Assembly: GCA_946409855.1 (NCBI GenBank) | Contig: CAMJXZ010000039.1 | Coordinates: 1 to 15,187 of the forward strand | Length of the DNA stretch: 15,187 bases | Source: an uncultured Clostridia bacterium | Lineage (GTDB): Bacteria; Bacillota; Clostridia; Christensenellales; Aristaeellaceae | Reading direction: 5' to 3' | Part shown: positions 6,122 to 13,457 of the stretch, in pieces | Layout of the letters: the number at the start of each line of letters is the position of its first letter | Numbering within the stretch: position 1 is the stretch's first letter | The notes under the pieces: generated by a model | What the model saw: the letters and a program-made list of their open reading frames with translations, nothing else | The model's database searches: none | What the model was told of the DNA's origin: nothing | Position numbers and translations under genes: made by a program

Positions 6122-7651
6122 TCAGTCTTCTCCTCTCGTGGTGGGGTTGAACGCGTCGCGCAGACCGTTTCCGAAGAGGTTGAAAGAAATCATCAGCAGG
6201 GAGAAAAACAGCGCGGGCCAGAACATGGCGTGGGGCGACGTGGTCATGGAACGCTGGCCCAGGCTCATGAGCTCGCCGATGCTGGTGCCCACAAATTCCG
6301 AAAGATTCACAATGCCCAGGTAGGTCAGGCTGGTTTCGGAGCCGATGACGCCGGGAATCATCATGGCGCAGGAAGTAATGATGGTCCCCAGGGAGTTGGG
6401 GAAGATGTGGCGGAACATCAGCCGCCAGTCACTGGCGCCCAGGGTACGGGAGGCCAGTACGTATTCCTGCCCTTTGAAACGGTAGAACTGTTTGCGCACC
6501 AGGGCCGCCATGCCGATCCAGCCGGTAGCGATATAGGCGAACAGGAACGAGGGCACCGTACCTACTTTCTGCGCCAGATGCAGCTGGAACAGCGTGGTAG
6601 CCACAATGAACGGGATGCCGGAAAGCACATCGGAAATACGCTCCATCACCATATCGACAGCGCCGCCGTAATAGCCTTCAACCGCGCCGTAGATGGTGCC
6701 GAGCACAAACCGGATCACCGATACCAGAATCGCAAACACCAGCGAGAACCGCGCGCCCATGCCGATGGCGCAGAACAGGTCCTGGCCTTTTTCATTCGTC
6801 CCGAAATAATACTGGGGCGCATGTCCGTTGACATACTGGTAATAGTTATAGTATTCAACCCGGCACTGTACCGCGCCGGATTTGCGCGCCGAGTAGATGT
6901 AGCTGCCGTTGTCCCCGGCAATGCGGATGGAATGATAAGGCGCGCCTTCGGCTGCGGCGGCGGTGCAGTAAGCGGGGATGAAAGCGCCGTTTTCATCCTT
7001 GACGGCGGTTCCTTTATTATCCTTCACCTGATACCAGATGTTCGGGTTGTTGCTGATCCCCTGGATGTCCTTGGGGTCCACATAAGGATAGATCACCTGC
7101 AGGCCGGTTCTGTCCTGCCATGCCTGTATTTTTTCAAAGTCCTCATAGGAGAAAACCATGTACACCAGGCCGATTTCAAAATACTTGTTGGTCCGGATTT
7201 TGTAGGTGGCGTTTTCCACCATCTTTCCGCGGCTTTTCACCTGCTTGACCTGTTTGCTCAGAATGCCCAGCACGGGGTCGTGCCCGGTTTCCTCGGCGAT
7301 CCCCTTCCAGTAATCCATGGAAGCGTCGTTCTGACTGTCATGCGTCACGGCGCCGTTGAACAGGCTCCAGCCCTTTTCAGCCAGCGCTTCCACATAGGGC
7401 GGCGCGTTTACGTACCGCTTGTCAATCTCGCGCACGTCGTACGGGGAGATCAGGGGGGACAGCACCGCGAACAGCGCCAGAAACAGCAGGATATAAGCGG
7501 CCACCACAGAAGACTTGTTCTTCTTGAAGCGCAGCATGGCGTCAAAGAAATAGCTCCTGTTTTTGGTTTCCAGCTTCTGATCGTGCAGGTTCGCGTCCTG
7601 CTGCACAAAAACGAATTTTTCGCGGGGAATAGGCTCAAACTGATTATCCAC
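6122..7651 (-). CDS. oppC: Oligopeptide ABC transporter permease OppC, with a ~190-residue extracytoplasmic insertion
   Basis: A 509-residue inner permease subunit; classical OppC has about 300. Residues 1-48 are a cytoplasmic OppC-type N-terminus and 50-70 the first membrane helix. Normally only a short loop precedes the motif seen here as FGTNEKGQDLF (283-293). Here about 190 residues (85-275), rich in Tyr, Asp and Asn, are inserted. Topology puts them on the outer face. The remaining five helices and the cytoplasmic coupling loop ASRTLGASDWRLMFRHIFPN (400-419) are normal and match the EAA-type motif that contacts the ATPases. The start codon is GTG (7651), with GGAAGG nine bases upstream. 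There is no better ATG that keeps the N-terminal domain. I recall OppC homologues of about 500 residues in other Clostridia, so the insertion is probably lineage-wide. Its function is not known to me. Confidence 0.92.
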   Translation of the reverse strand: MDNQFEPIPREKFVFVQQDANLHDQKLETKNRSYFFDAMLRFKKNKSSVVAAYILLFLALFAVLSPLISPYDVREIDKRYVNAPPYVEALAEKGWSLFNGAVTHDSQNDASMDYWKGIAEETGHDPVLGILSKQVKQVKSRGKMVENATYKIRTNKYFEIGLVYMVFSYEDFEKIQAWQDRTGLQVIYPYVDPKDIQGISNNPNIWYQVKDNKGTAVKDENGAFIPAYCTAAAAEGAPYHSIRIAGDNGSYIYSARKSGAVQCRVEYYNYYQYVNGHAPQYYFGTNEKGQDLFCAIGMGARFSLVFAILVSVIRFVLGTIYGAVEGYYGGAVDMVMERISDVLSGIPFIVATTLFQLHLAQKVGTVPSFLFAYIATGWIGMAALVRKQFYRFKGQEYVLASRTLGASDWRLMFRHIFPNSLGTIITSCAMMIPGVIGSETSLTYLGIVNLSEFVGTSIGELMSLGQRSMTTSPHAMFWPALFFSLLMISFNLFGNGLRDAFNPTTRGED

Positions 7652-7675
7652 TTCGCTTTTCCTTCCTTTCCCCAG

Positions 7676-8629
7676 TTATTTGCGCGAACCCATGCGGATG
7701 CGCGGATCGATCAGGCCGTAGCTGATGTCCACCACAATGCCCGCTGACAGGCCCACGGCGGTGTAGAATACGGTCAGAAGCATGAACATATTATAATCGC
7801 GCCCGTTGATGGAATTGATATAGAGGCTCCCGACGCCGGGCACGGCAAAGATCGATTCAATGATCAGGGAACCGGACATGATTCCGATAAATTCACCGAA
7901 AATCATAGGAAGCACCACCACCATGCAGTTCTTCAAAGCATGGCGTACGGTGGCCTGGCCTTTCGTCAGGCCTTTGGTCCGGGCCAGCAGCATAAATTCG
8001 CTGGTAAGAACTTCCGTCAGTTCCGCCCGGGTTGTGCGGGTAAACCCGGCGATCACGCCGAAGGACAGGCTCAGCACCGGCGGCATCATGCTGACGAACA
8101 TGCTCCAGTCCAGATAATTCCTGCCGGAATTCATCAGGAACGGAAAAACGCCCCATTTGTACGAAAGAAAATACTGAATCAGGAAAGCGTACACAAAGGA
8201 AGGCACGGAAATGACCACCATGGTCAGGGTGGAAATCAGATGGTCAATGATGGTATTTTTCTTCAGCGCCGCCCAGATCCCCAGGCTGATGCCGATGGGA
8301 ATGGACAGCAGGATGGAATAGATGTTCACGATCATGGTGGCGGGCAGCTTATCCATGAAAATGGCGGCTACATCCTGGCCGAAATACAGCTTGTCGGACA
8401 CGCCCCAGTCCCAGCGGGTAAAGATATCCCGCAGGAAAATGCCGAACTGCACCAGGTAGGGCTTATTGTACCCCATCGCTTCCCTTCGGGCCAGGATGAC
8501 CTTTGTATGGGGATCCTCGGCGGGAAGCTGTACAGGCGGCAGCATCCTCACAAGCACAAAGCACATGCAGGTGATGATGAGCAGCGTCATCAGCATCAGC
8601 AGGATTCTTTGTACGGTATATTTCAGCAT
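7676..8629 (-). CDS. oppB: Oligopeptide ABC transporter permease OppB
   Basis: A 317-residue integral membrane subunit of normal length for OppB. The first helix (about 8-29) ends in the usual LVRMLPP. Further hydrophobic segments follow, and the cytoplasmic coupling loop is ARTKGLTKGQATVRHALKN. The late motif ESIFAVPGVGSLYINSI matches the conserved FxxPGxGxL pattern of this permease family, and the end LIDPRIRM is also typical. It is the only membrane or ATPase subunit of this operon without a large insertion. The ATG at 8629 has AGAGGA about ten bases upstream. It is separated from oppA by 139 bases holding two stem-loops, and from oppC by 24 bases. Confidence 0.93.
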   Translation of the reverse strand: MLKYTVQRILLMLMTLLIITCMCFVLVRMLPPVQLPAEDPHTKVILARREAMGYNKPYLVQFGIFLRDIFTRWDWGVSDKLYFGQDVAAIFMDKLPATMIVNIYSILLSIPIGISLGIWAALKKNTIIDHLISTLTMVVISVPSFVYAFLIQYFLSYKWGVFPFLMNSGRNYLDWSMFVSMMPPVLSLSFGVIAGFTRTTRAELTEVLTSEFMLLARTKGLTKGQATVRHALKNCMVVVLPMIFGEFIGIMSGSLIIESIFAVPGVGSLYINSINGRDYNMFMLLTVFYTAVGLSAGIVVDISYGLIDPRIRMGSRK

Positions 8630-8684
8630 TCGTTACCATTCCTCTCCACGCGCATCCCGCGCAATTCATGCGAAAGATACAGTA

Positions 8685-8721
8685 ATATCTTGCCGGGGGT
8701 CAAAGGCCCCCGGCAAGATAT
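8685..8721 (-). terminator. Perfect 15-bp stem-loop between oppA and oppB
   Basis: ATATCTTGCCGGGGG (8685-8699) pairs perfectly with CCCCCGGCAAGATAT (8707-8721) around a seven-base loop. No run of T follows on either strand; the minus strand continues TACTGTATCTTTCGC. It is either an incomplete terminator or an mRNA-protecting stem that shields the 3' end of the oppA transcript. Either role would raise OppA over the membrane subunits, as is common in binding-protein operons. Confidence 0.65.
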
Positions 8722-8730
8722 GTCTCCTTC

Positions 8731-8750
8731 CGGCTGTGCTTCCACAGCCG
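8731..8750 (-). other. Second stem-loop (8 bp, tetraloop) between oppA and oppB
   Basis: CGGCTGTG (8731-8738) and CACAGCCG (8743-8750) form a perfect eight-base-pair stem with a four-base loop, 18 bases after the oppA stop and just before the larger hairpin in the direction of transcription. Two perfect stems in tandem fit a role in blocking 3'-to-5' decay of oppA mRNA. Confidence 0.55.
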
Positions 8751-8768
8751 TTACACGGTGTTATGCAA

Positions 8769-11237
8769 TTAGTAGCTCAGCGTGCCGTCGGGCTGGGAAT
8801 CCACGAATTCCTTCCATTCGGCTTCGTCATAGTTGTAGCGGTCATACTGGATGCCGCCGCGGATCATGACGGGGTTGTATTCTTCCACCACGTGGAAAAT
8901 CTGCTGGCTCAGCAGGGAAGCGCCGGCATCCTGCAGCATGGGCAGATAGTCATAGGTGCCCAGCACGGTGGTTTCGATGGCGGCCAGGATGTTCAGACGG
9001 GTATCCACGTCAGCCTGGTCGGCGCCGAAGTTGTATTCCTTTTCGCCGATCGTAATCGTCTTGCCGTTCAGCGCGTCAGACCAGTTGTACAGGGTGGTGG
9101 TCAGTTCTTCGCCGGCCACGTTGATGGTCAGTTCCACCTTCGTGGCGTCAAACCACTTGGCGTCGTAAGCGTAGGCGGGGTTCACATAAAGGTCGGTCAG
9201 ACTAAAGGGGTTGAATGTGGAGCCGCTCCAGCCGCCCAGAACGGTATCGGACAGACCGGCGCGGATCTTGTTGCTCCAGTCGTTGCCGTAGGGCGCGGAC
9301 TGCACGAACTGTACTTTGCCGGCGAAAGGAGTGCCCTCGGTCACGGCGGCCATCTTTTCGTTCAGATAGGCGATCGTGCGGTCCATGAAGGAAGAGGCGG
9401 AGGAAATGGCATATTCGATCTGCACGGTCTGGTCGCAGATACCGTCATTGTCCGCGTCGGTGATGTAACCGGCAGTCAGCGCATCCTGGAACGCCGCCTG
9501 ATAGAATTCCTTGGCAGCGACGGGATCATAACCGGTGATGGAAGCGGCGGCTTCGTCCAGGGAGGCGAAATCGGCCGGGTTCACGCTGTAAGCGTTGCAC
9601 AGCGCCTGCTTGGCCTGGTCGGTATCGCGGTAGCGGGAACCGGTCTCCGGATCGAACAGGTAGGCAGTGCCGATGATGCCGTAGCCGCCGGAACGGGCGG
9701 GAGACACGGTGGCGGCAAAGTCTTCCTTGTCATAGGTCAGCGCCACGGCCTTGCGGAAGTTCAGCACGGTCATGGTCTGCAGATCGATCTTTTCAGCGTC
9801 GAAATCAGCGGCGGCTTCGCGCTCGTTGATCACGTCCTTGTACCCGTTGAGGATCAAGAAGAAGATCGTGGAGCCGGGGGTGAAGTAGGTGTAATCGCTG
9901 TTGCGGTAGGAAGCGAAGTCTTCCGCCTGCAGGCCGTAGCCCATCAGCAGGCCCTTGAGGAACATCAGCTTCCGGGTCGCGGCTTCCGCCACAACCTGGG
10001 TATCGATTTCATCGGTCATGTACATGTTGTAGGTTTCGCCGTCTTCGGGGTCAACATACACATGCTTGCCGTCCTTGTAGCCGTACCAGTTTTCGTTGCG
10101 GACAAAGTGCATGTTCTTATCGGCCTCGTAGTTCACCAGCTTGTAGGGGCCGTAGGAGGAAGTGGTTTCCACGGAGGTGTTGTAGGTGGAGGTGAAGGTA
10201 TCGCCGGTGGGCTTGAGGTTGGCTTCGTACAGGTCTTCCTTGACGATCCAGTTGCCGCCCAGGCCGTACAGCAGATAGAACCCGGTCAGGCTCTTGGACA
10301 GAACCAGGGTGATCTGGTATTCGCCGGTCTTGTACACGCCCACATTGGCAAAGTCCATGCCGGTGGGATACACGGTGGCGGTGCCCAGATAAGCGCTCTG
10401 ATAGGCCTCATACGGCGTGCCGTTGGCCAGGTAGTTGTCATACAGATACTTACCGGACACATAGTCTTCCGGCTGGCCCTCTTCCACGGCGGGGTCACGG
10501 ATGGGGGTTTCGTCAAAGATGGATACGAAGCCCTTGCCGTCTTCGGTCTTGATGCCCCAGAAGCCGTCGATGTCCACATACAGGTCTTCCAGCTTGCCGC
10601 CCGCGGCCAGGAATTCGTCCACGGTCTTTTCCATCGCGCCGTCGTAAGCGGAGTCGCCCTGGTTGGCGTATTCCTTCGCGCCGGCAATGGACAGGTCGCC
10701 GTCATAATAGTCGGTAGCGCGGTAGTTCTTCAGCTGAGGATCCAGCAGCCGCTTCATGGAGTACACATACGTGTCCGCGTTGATGGGCGTACCGTCTTCC
10801 CAGACGCATTCGGGATTCAGGTCGATGGTATAGGCATAGCCCTTGGTGGCGGATTCGGGAATCTTGAATTCCGGATGCTCCGCCTTCACCTGCTCGGTCA
10901 CGTCCACGGGCATGTCAGCGGCCATTTCGGGCACGATCACATAACCGGCGTACGGTTCCTTGCCCTCGATGGGGTGCAGGGCATCGTTGAACACGAAGGA
11001 ATACAGACCGACGCGCAGGAAATCAGCGGGATAGGCGTCATCGGTGGTCTGGTAGGTGTGGGGATTCCAGTTGGTGGCCAGGGTGGACACGGAATCCTTG
11101 TAGATGTATTTGCCGGCTTCGCCGGTCAGCTCAGTGGTAATCTCCTCTGCGGGCTCTTCCGCAGCGGGTTCCTCCGCCAGAGCCAGCCCGGACACGGTCA
11201 GTGCCAGAACCAGCAGCATTGCCAGGAACTTCTTCAT
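8769..11237 (-). CDS. oppA: Extracellular peptide-binding protein OppA-like (solute-binding family 5), enlarged
   Basis: An 822-residue secreted binding protein; classical family-5 proteins have about 500-600. A signal peptide with a Leu/Ala core (residues 4-21) ends in ALA before EEPAAEEPAEE. There is no cysteine at the cut site, so it does not look like a lipoprotein. Family-5 landmarks are present: a YTIDLNPECVWEDGTPINAD block (136-155), YGPYKLVNY then FVRNENWYGY (362-387), and NFRKAVALTYDKE (493-505). The acidic motif DADNDGICD (594-602) resembles a DxDxDG calcium-binding loop. An AGGAGG ribosome site seven bases before the ATG and a near-consensus promoter predict high expression. It is the first gene of the operon and delivers peptides to OppB/OppC. 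Nickel or sugar ligands also occur in this family; the Opp neighbours favour peptides. Confidence 0.9.
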   Translation of the reverse strand: MKKFLAMLLVLALTVSGLALAEEPAAEEPAEEITTELTGEAGKYIYKDSVSTLATNWNPHTYQTTDDAYPADFLRVGLYSFVFNDALHPIEGKEPYAGYVIVPEMAADMPVDVTEQVKAEHPEFKIPESATKGYAYTIDLNPECVWEDGTPINADTYVYSMKRLLDPQLKNYRATDYYDGDLSIAGAKEYANQGDSAYDGAMEKTVDEFLAAGGKLEDLYVDIDGFWGIKTEDGKGFVSIFDETPIRDPAVEEGQPEDYVSGKYLYDNYLANGTPYEAYQSAYLGTATVYPTGMDFANVGVYKTGEYQITLVLSKSLTGFYLLYGLGGNWIVKEDLYEANLKPTGDTFTSTYNTSVETTSSYGPYKLVNYEADKNMHFVRNENWYGYKDGKHVYVDPEDGETYNMYMTDEIDTQVVAEAATRKLMFLKGLLMGYGLQAEDFASYRNSDYTYFTPGSTIFFLILNGYKDVINEREAAADFDAEKIDLQTMTVLNFRKAVALTYDKEDFAATVSPARSGGYGIIGTAYLFDPETGSRYRDTDQAKQALCNAYSVNPADFASLDEAAASITGYDPVAAKEFYQAAFQDALTAGYITDADNDGICDQTVQIEYAISSASSFMDRTIAYLNEKMAAVTEGTPFAGKVQFVQSAPYGNDWSNKIRAGLSDTVLGGWSGSTFNPFSLTDLYVNPAYAYDAKWFDATKVELTINVAGEELTTTLYNWSDALNGKTITIGEKEYNFGADQADVDTRLNILAAIETTVLGTYDYLPMLQDAGASLLSQQIFHVVEEYNPVMIRGGIQYDRYNYDEAEWKEFVDSQPDGTLSY

Positions 11238-11263
11238 GGGTTTTCCTCCTTTAAAAAATACAT
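11234..11263 (-). other. Possible 9-codon leader ORF overlapping the oppA start
   Basis: In the oppA leader an ATG at 11263 opens a frame encoding MYFLKEENP and ends at TGA (11234-11236), which overlaps the oppA ATG (CCATGA). GGGGAGG precedes it but only two bases away, which is too close for good initiation. It may be chance; if translated it would feed ribosomes to oppA. Confidence 0.2.
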
Positions 11264-11293
11264 TTCCTCCCCGGAGAGAGGCTTTTCGAGCGA

Positions 11294-11322
11294 ATTATAG
11301 CATTCATCCCTTCTTTTGTCAA
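11294..11322 (-). promoter_or_regulatory. Promoter of the opp operon
   Basis: On the minus strand a perfect TTGACA (11317-11322) and a perfect TATAAT (11294-11299) are 17 bases apart. TGC just before the hexamer makes it an extended -10. Transcription is predicted to start near 11287, giving a leader of about 50 bases. The leader contains a small six-base-pair hairpin (11266-11281) and the AGGAGG ribosome site. This is as strong a sigma-A promoter as sequence alone can predict. Confidence 0.9.
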
Positions 11323-11325
11323 ATA

Positions 11326-11352
11326 TGACGGAAAATTTATCATATTTCGTCA
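11326..11352. promoter_or_regulatory. Imperfect inverted repeat between the divergent promoters
   Basis: TGACGGAAAAT (11326-11336) and the reverse complement of the arm at 11342-11352 (TGACGAAATAT) agree at nine of 11 positions. The repeat lies four bases upstream of the oppA -35 box and about 50 bases upstream of the gyrB promoter. It could be a regulator site for oppA, but the region is AT-rich and a chance match is quite possible. Confidence 0.25.
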
Positions 11353-11397
11353 GATCGCGGAAATTTGAGCGTTTTTGGATCTTTCGGCAGAAAATGC

Positions 11398-11426
11398 TTC
11401 CATTATTTCGATATTTGTGGTATAAT
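11398..11426 (+). promoter_or_regulatory. Promoter of gyrB
   Basis: A perfect TATAAT (11421-11426) is preceded by TGG, an extended -10. The -35 region 17 bases upstream (TTCCAT, 11398-11403) is poor, so the extended -10 probably carries recognition. Transcription is predicted to start near 11433, about 45 bases before the gyrB ATG. The weak -35 plus good -10 resembles supercoiling-sensitive gyrase promoters, but that regulation is not shown here. Confidence 0.7.
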
Positions 11427-11477
11427 GAAATGTGCGGTATTATGGGCCGCCCGAACACAGATCACGGAGGATTATCC

Positions 11478-13442
11478 ATGCCAGAAGAAGATCAGGTTAT
11501 CAATACAGCCGTTACCGGCGAAACATATGACGCTTCCCAGATTCAGGTGCTGGAAGGCCTGGAGGCCGTCCGCAAGCGCCCGGGCATGTACATCGGCTCG
11601 ACCGACGTGCGGGGCCTGCACCACCTGGTCTACGAGATTGTGGACAACGCCATCGACGAGGCGCTGGCCGGCTTCTGCGACCACATCCAGGTGCTGATCC
11701 ACCCGGATTCCTCCGTTTCCGTCCGGGACAACGGCCGCGGCTTCCCGGTGGACGACCATCCCAAGCTGCACCGCCCGGCGGTGGAGGTCTGCATGACGGT
11801 GCTGCACGCCGGCGGCAAGTTCGGCGGCTCGGGCTACAAGGTGTCCGGCGGCCTGCACGGGGTGGGCGCCAGCGTGGTCAACGCCCTGTCCAGGAAGCTC
11901 AGGGTGGAGGTGTCCACCGGCGGCAAAGTGTACGAGCAGGAATACACCCGCGGCAAGATCGACTACGACCTGCGGGTGACCGGCGATACGGACAGTACCG
12001 GCACCTACATCCGCTTCTGGCCGGACATCCGTTCGGAGGAAAACCCGGAGGGCATCTTCGACCCCGGCATCGATTTTGACTACGCCACCCTGAAGACCCG
12101 GCTGCGGGAAATGGCCTTCCTCAACAAGGGGGTCCGGATCACCTTCCGGGACGAGCGCGAGGGGATGGAGCAGGAGAACGTCTTCCACTACGAGGGCGGC
12201 CTGCGGGAGTTCGTCAAATACCTCAATAAAAACAAAGAGGTGCTCTTCCCCGAGCCCATCTACGTCGAGGGCGTCAAGAACATGGTGATGGTGGAAGTGG
12301 CCATGCAGTACAACGACAGCTACTCCGACAGCATCTTCTCCTTCGCCAACAACATCCACACCCCCGAGGGCGGCACCCACCTGACCGGCTTTATCCAGGC
12401 CCTGACCCGGGCGGTCAACGACTACGGCCGCCGCTACAAGATCCTGAAGGACGCGGACGCCAACCTCAAGTCCGACGACGTCAAGGAAAGCCTGGCCGCC
12501 ATCGTGTCGGTCAAGCTGCCCGAGCCCCAGTTCGAGGGGCAGACCAAATCGAAGCTGGGCAACAGCGAGGTCCGCAGCATCGTGGACAGCCTGGTCTCTG
12601 AGCACCTGACCACCTTCATGGAGGAGAACCCCGCCGTCTCCCGTATCATCCTGGACCGCTGCCTGGGCGCCGCCCGCGCCCGGGAGGCCGCCCGCAAGGC
12701 CCGGGAGCTCACCCGGCGCAAGAGCGTCCTGGAGTCCGGCTCCATGCCGGGCAAGCTGGCCGACTGCTCCGAGCGGGATCCGGCCAAGTGCGAGATCTTC
12801 ATGGTGGAGGGCGACTCCGCCGGCGGCTCCGCCAAGTCCGGCCGGGACCGGCATTTCCAGGCCATCCTGCCCCTGCGCGGCAAGATCCTCAACGTGGAAA
12901 AGACCCGCATGGACAAGATGCTCATGAACCAGGAAATCAAGAACATGATCACCGCCTTCGGCTGCGGCATCGGGGAGGATTTCAACATCAGCAAGCTGCG
13001 CTACCACCGCATCGTCTGCATGACGGACGCCGACGTGGACGGGGCGCACATCCGCATCCTGATGCTCACCTTCTTCTACCGCTACATGCCCGAGCTCATC
13101 AAGCAGGGCTACGTCTACAGCGCCATGCCGCCCCTGTACAAGGTGACCAAAGGCAAGCAGGAATGGTACGTGTACGACGACGCGGAGCTTCAGAAAAAGC
13201 TCGACGAGATCGGCCGGGATTCCAAGCCCGAGATCCAGCGCTACAAAGGCCTGGGCGAAATGAGCTCCGAACAGCTCTGGTCCACCACCATGAATCCCGA
13301 GACCCGCACCATGAAGCAGTTCACCCTGTCGGACGCCATCGCGGCGGACGAGGTCTTTTCCCTGCTGATGGGCGACAAGGTGGAGCCCCGGCGGGATTTC
13401 ATCATCCAGAACAGCAAGATGGTCGCCGACCTGGACCTGTGA
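11478..13442 (+). CDS. gyrB: DNA gyrase subunit B
   Basis: The 654-residue ATPase subunit of DNA gyrase, which with GyrA introduces negative supercoils. The GHKL ATPase domain shows the EIVDNAIDEA block (53-62), DNGRGFP (84-90) and GGLHGVG (124-130). The transducer has QTKSKLGNSEVR. The Toprim domain has EGDSAGGSAKSGRDR with catalytic Glu-444, LPLRGKILNVEK, and DADVDGAH with Asp-517/519/521 for magnesium. YKGLGEM and the end RRDFI are typical. The ATG at 11478 has GGAGG seven bases upstream; an open frame back to 11316 starts upstream of the promoter and is rejected. The length matches the short Gram-positive form without the Gram-negative insertion. ParE is an alternative, but the neighbouring gyrA and the MNPETR region favour GyrB. 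The coding DNA is visibly richer in GC than the opp genes. Confidence 0.97.
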   Translation: MPEEDQVINTAVTGETYDASQIQVLEGLEAVRKRPGMYIGSTDVRGLHHLVYEIVDNAIDEALAGFCDHIQVLIHPDSSVSVRDNGRGFPVDDHPKLHRPAVEVCMTVLHAGGKFGGSGYKVSGGLHGVGASVVNALSRKLRVEVSTGGKVYEQEYTRGKIDYDLRVTGDTDSTGTYIRFWPDIRSEENPEGIFDPGIDFDYATLKTRLREMAFLNKGVRITFRDEREGMEQENVFHYEGGLREFVKYLNKNKEVLFPEPIYVEGVKNMVMVEVAMQYNDSYSDSIFSFANNIHTPEGGTHLTGFIQALTRAVNDYGRRYKILKDADANLKSDDVKESLAAIVSVKLPEPQFEGQTKSKLGNSEVRSIVDSLVSEHLTTFMEENPAVSRIILDRCLGAARAREAARKARELTRRKSVLESGSMPGKLADCSERDPAKCEIFMVEGDSAGGSAKSGRDRHFQAILPLRGKILNVEKTRMDKMLMNQEIKNMITAFGCGIGEDFNISKLRYHRIVCMTDADVDGAHIRILMLTFFYRYMPELIKQGYVYSAMPPLYKVTKGKQEWYVYDDAELQKKLDEIGRDSKPEIQRYKGLGEMSSEQLWSTTMNPETRTMKQFTLSDAIAADEVFSLLMGDKVEPRRDFIIQNSKMVADLDL

Positions 13443-13457
13443 CCCCGGAGGCTGCGG

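Noticed and set aside
8466..11300. A 944-codon open frame on the plus strand opposite oppA and oppB
   Set aside because: It runs antisense to a clear family-5 binding protein, its translation is Gly/Val/His-rich low-complexity sequence with no family pattern, and it has no promoter or ribosome site. It is a mirror of codon bias.
11316..11477. Extended N-terminus for GyrB starting at 11316
   Set aside because: It would begin upstream of the predicted promoter and transcription start. The ATG at 11478 has a good ribosome site and gives a family-typical N-terminus.
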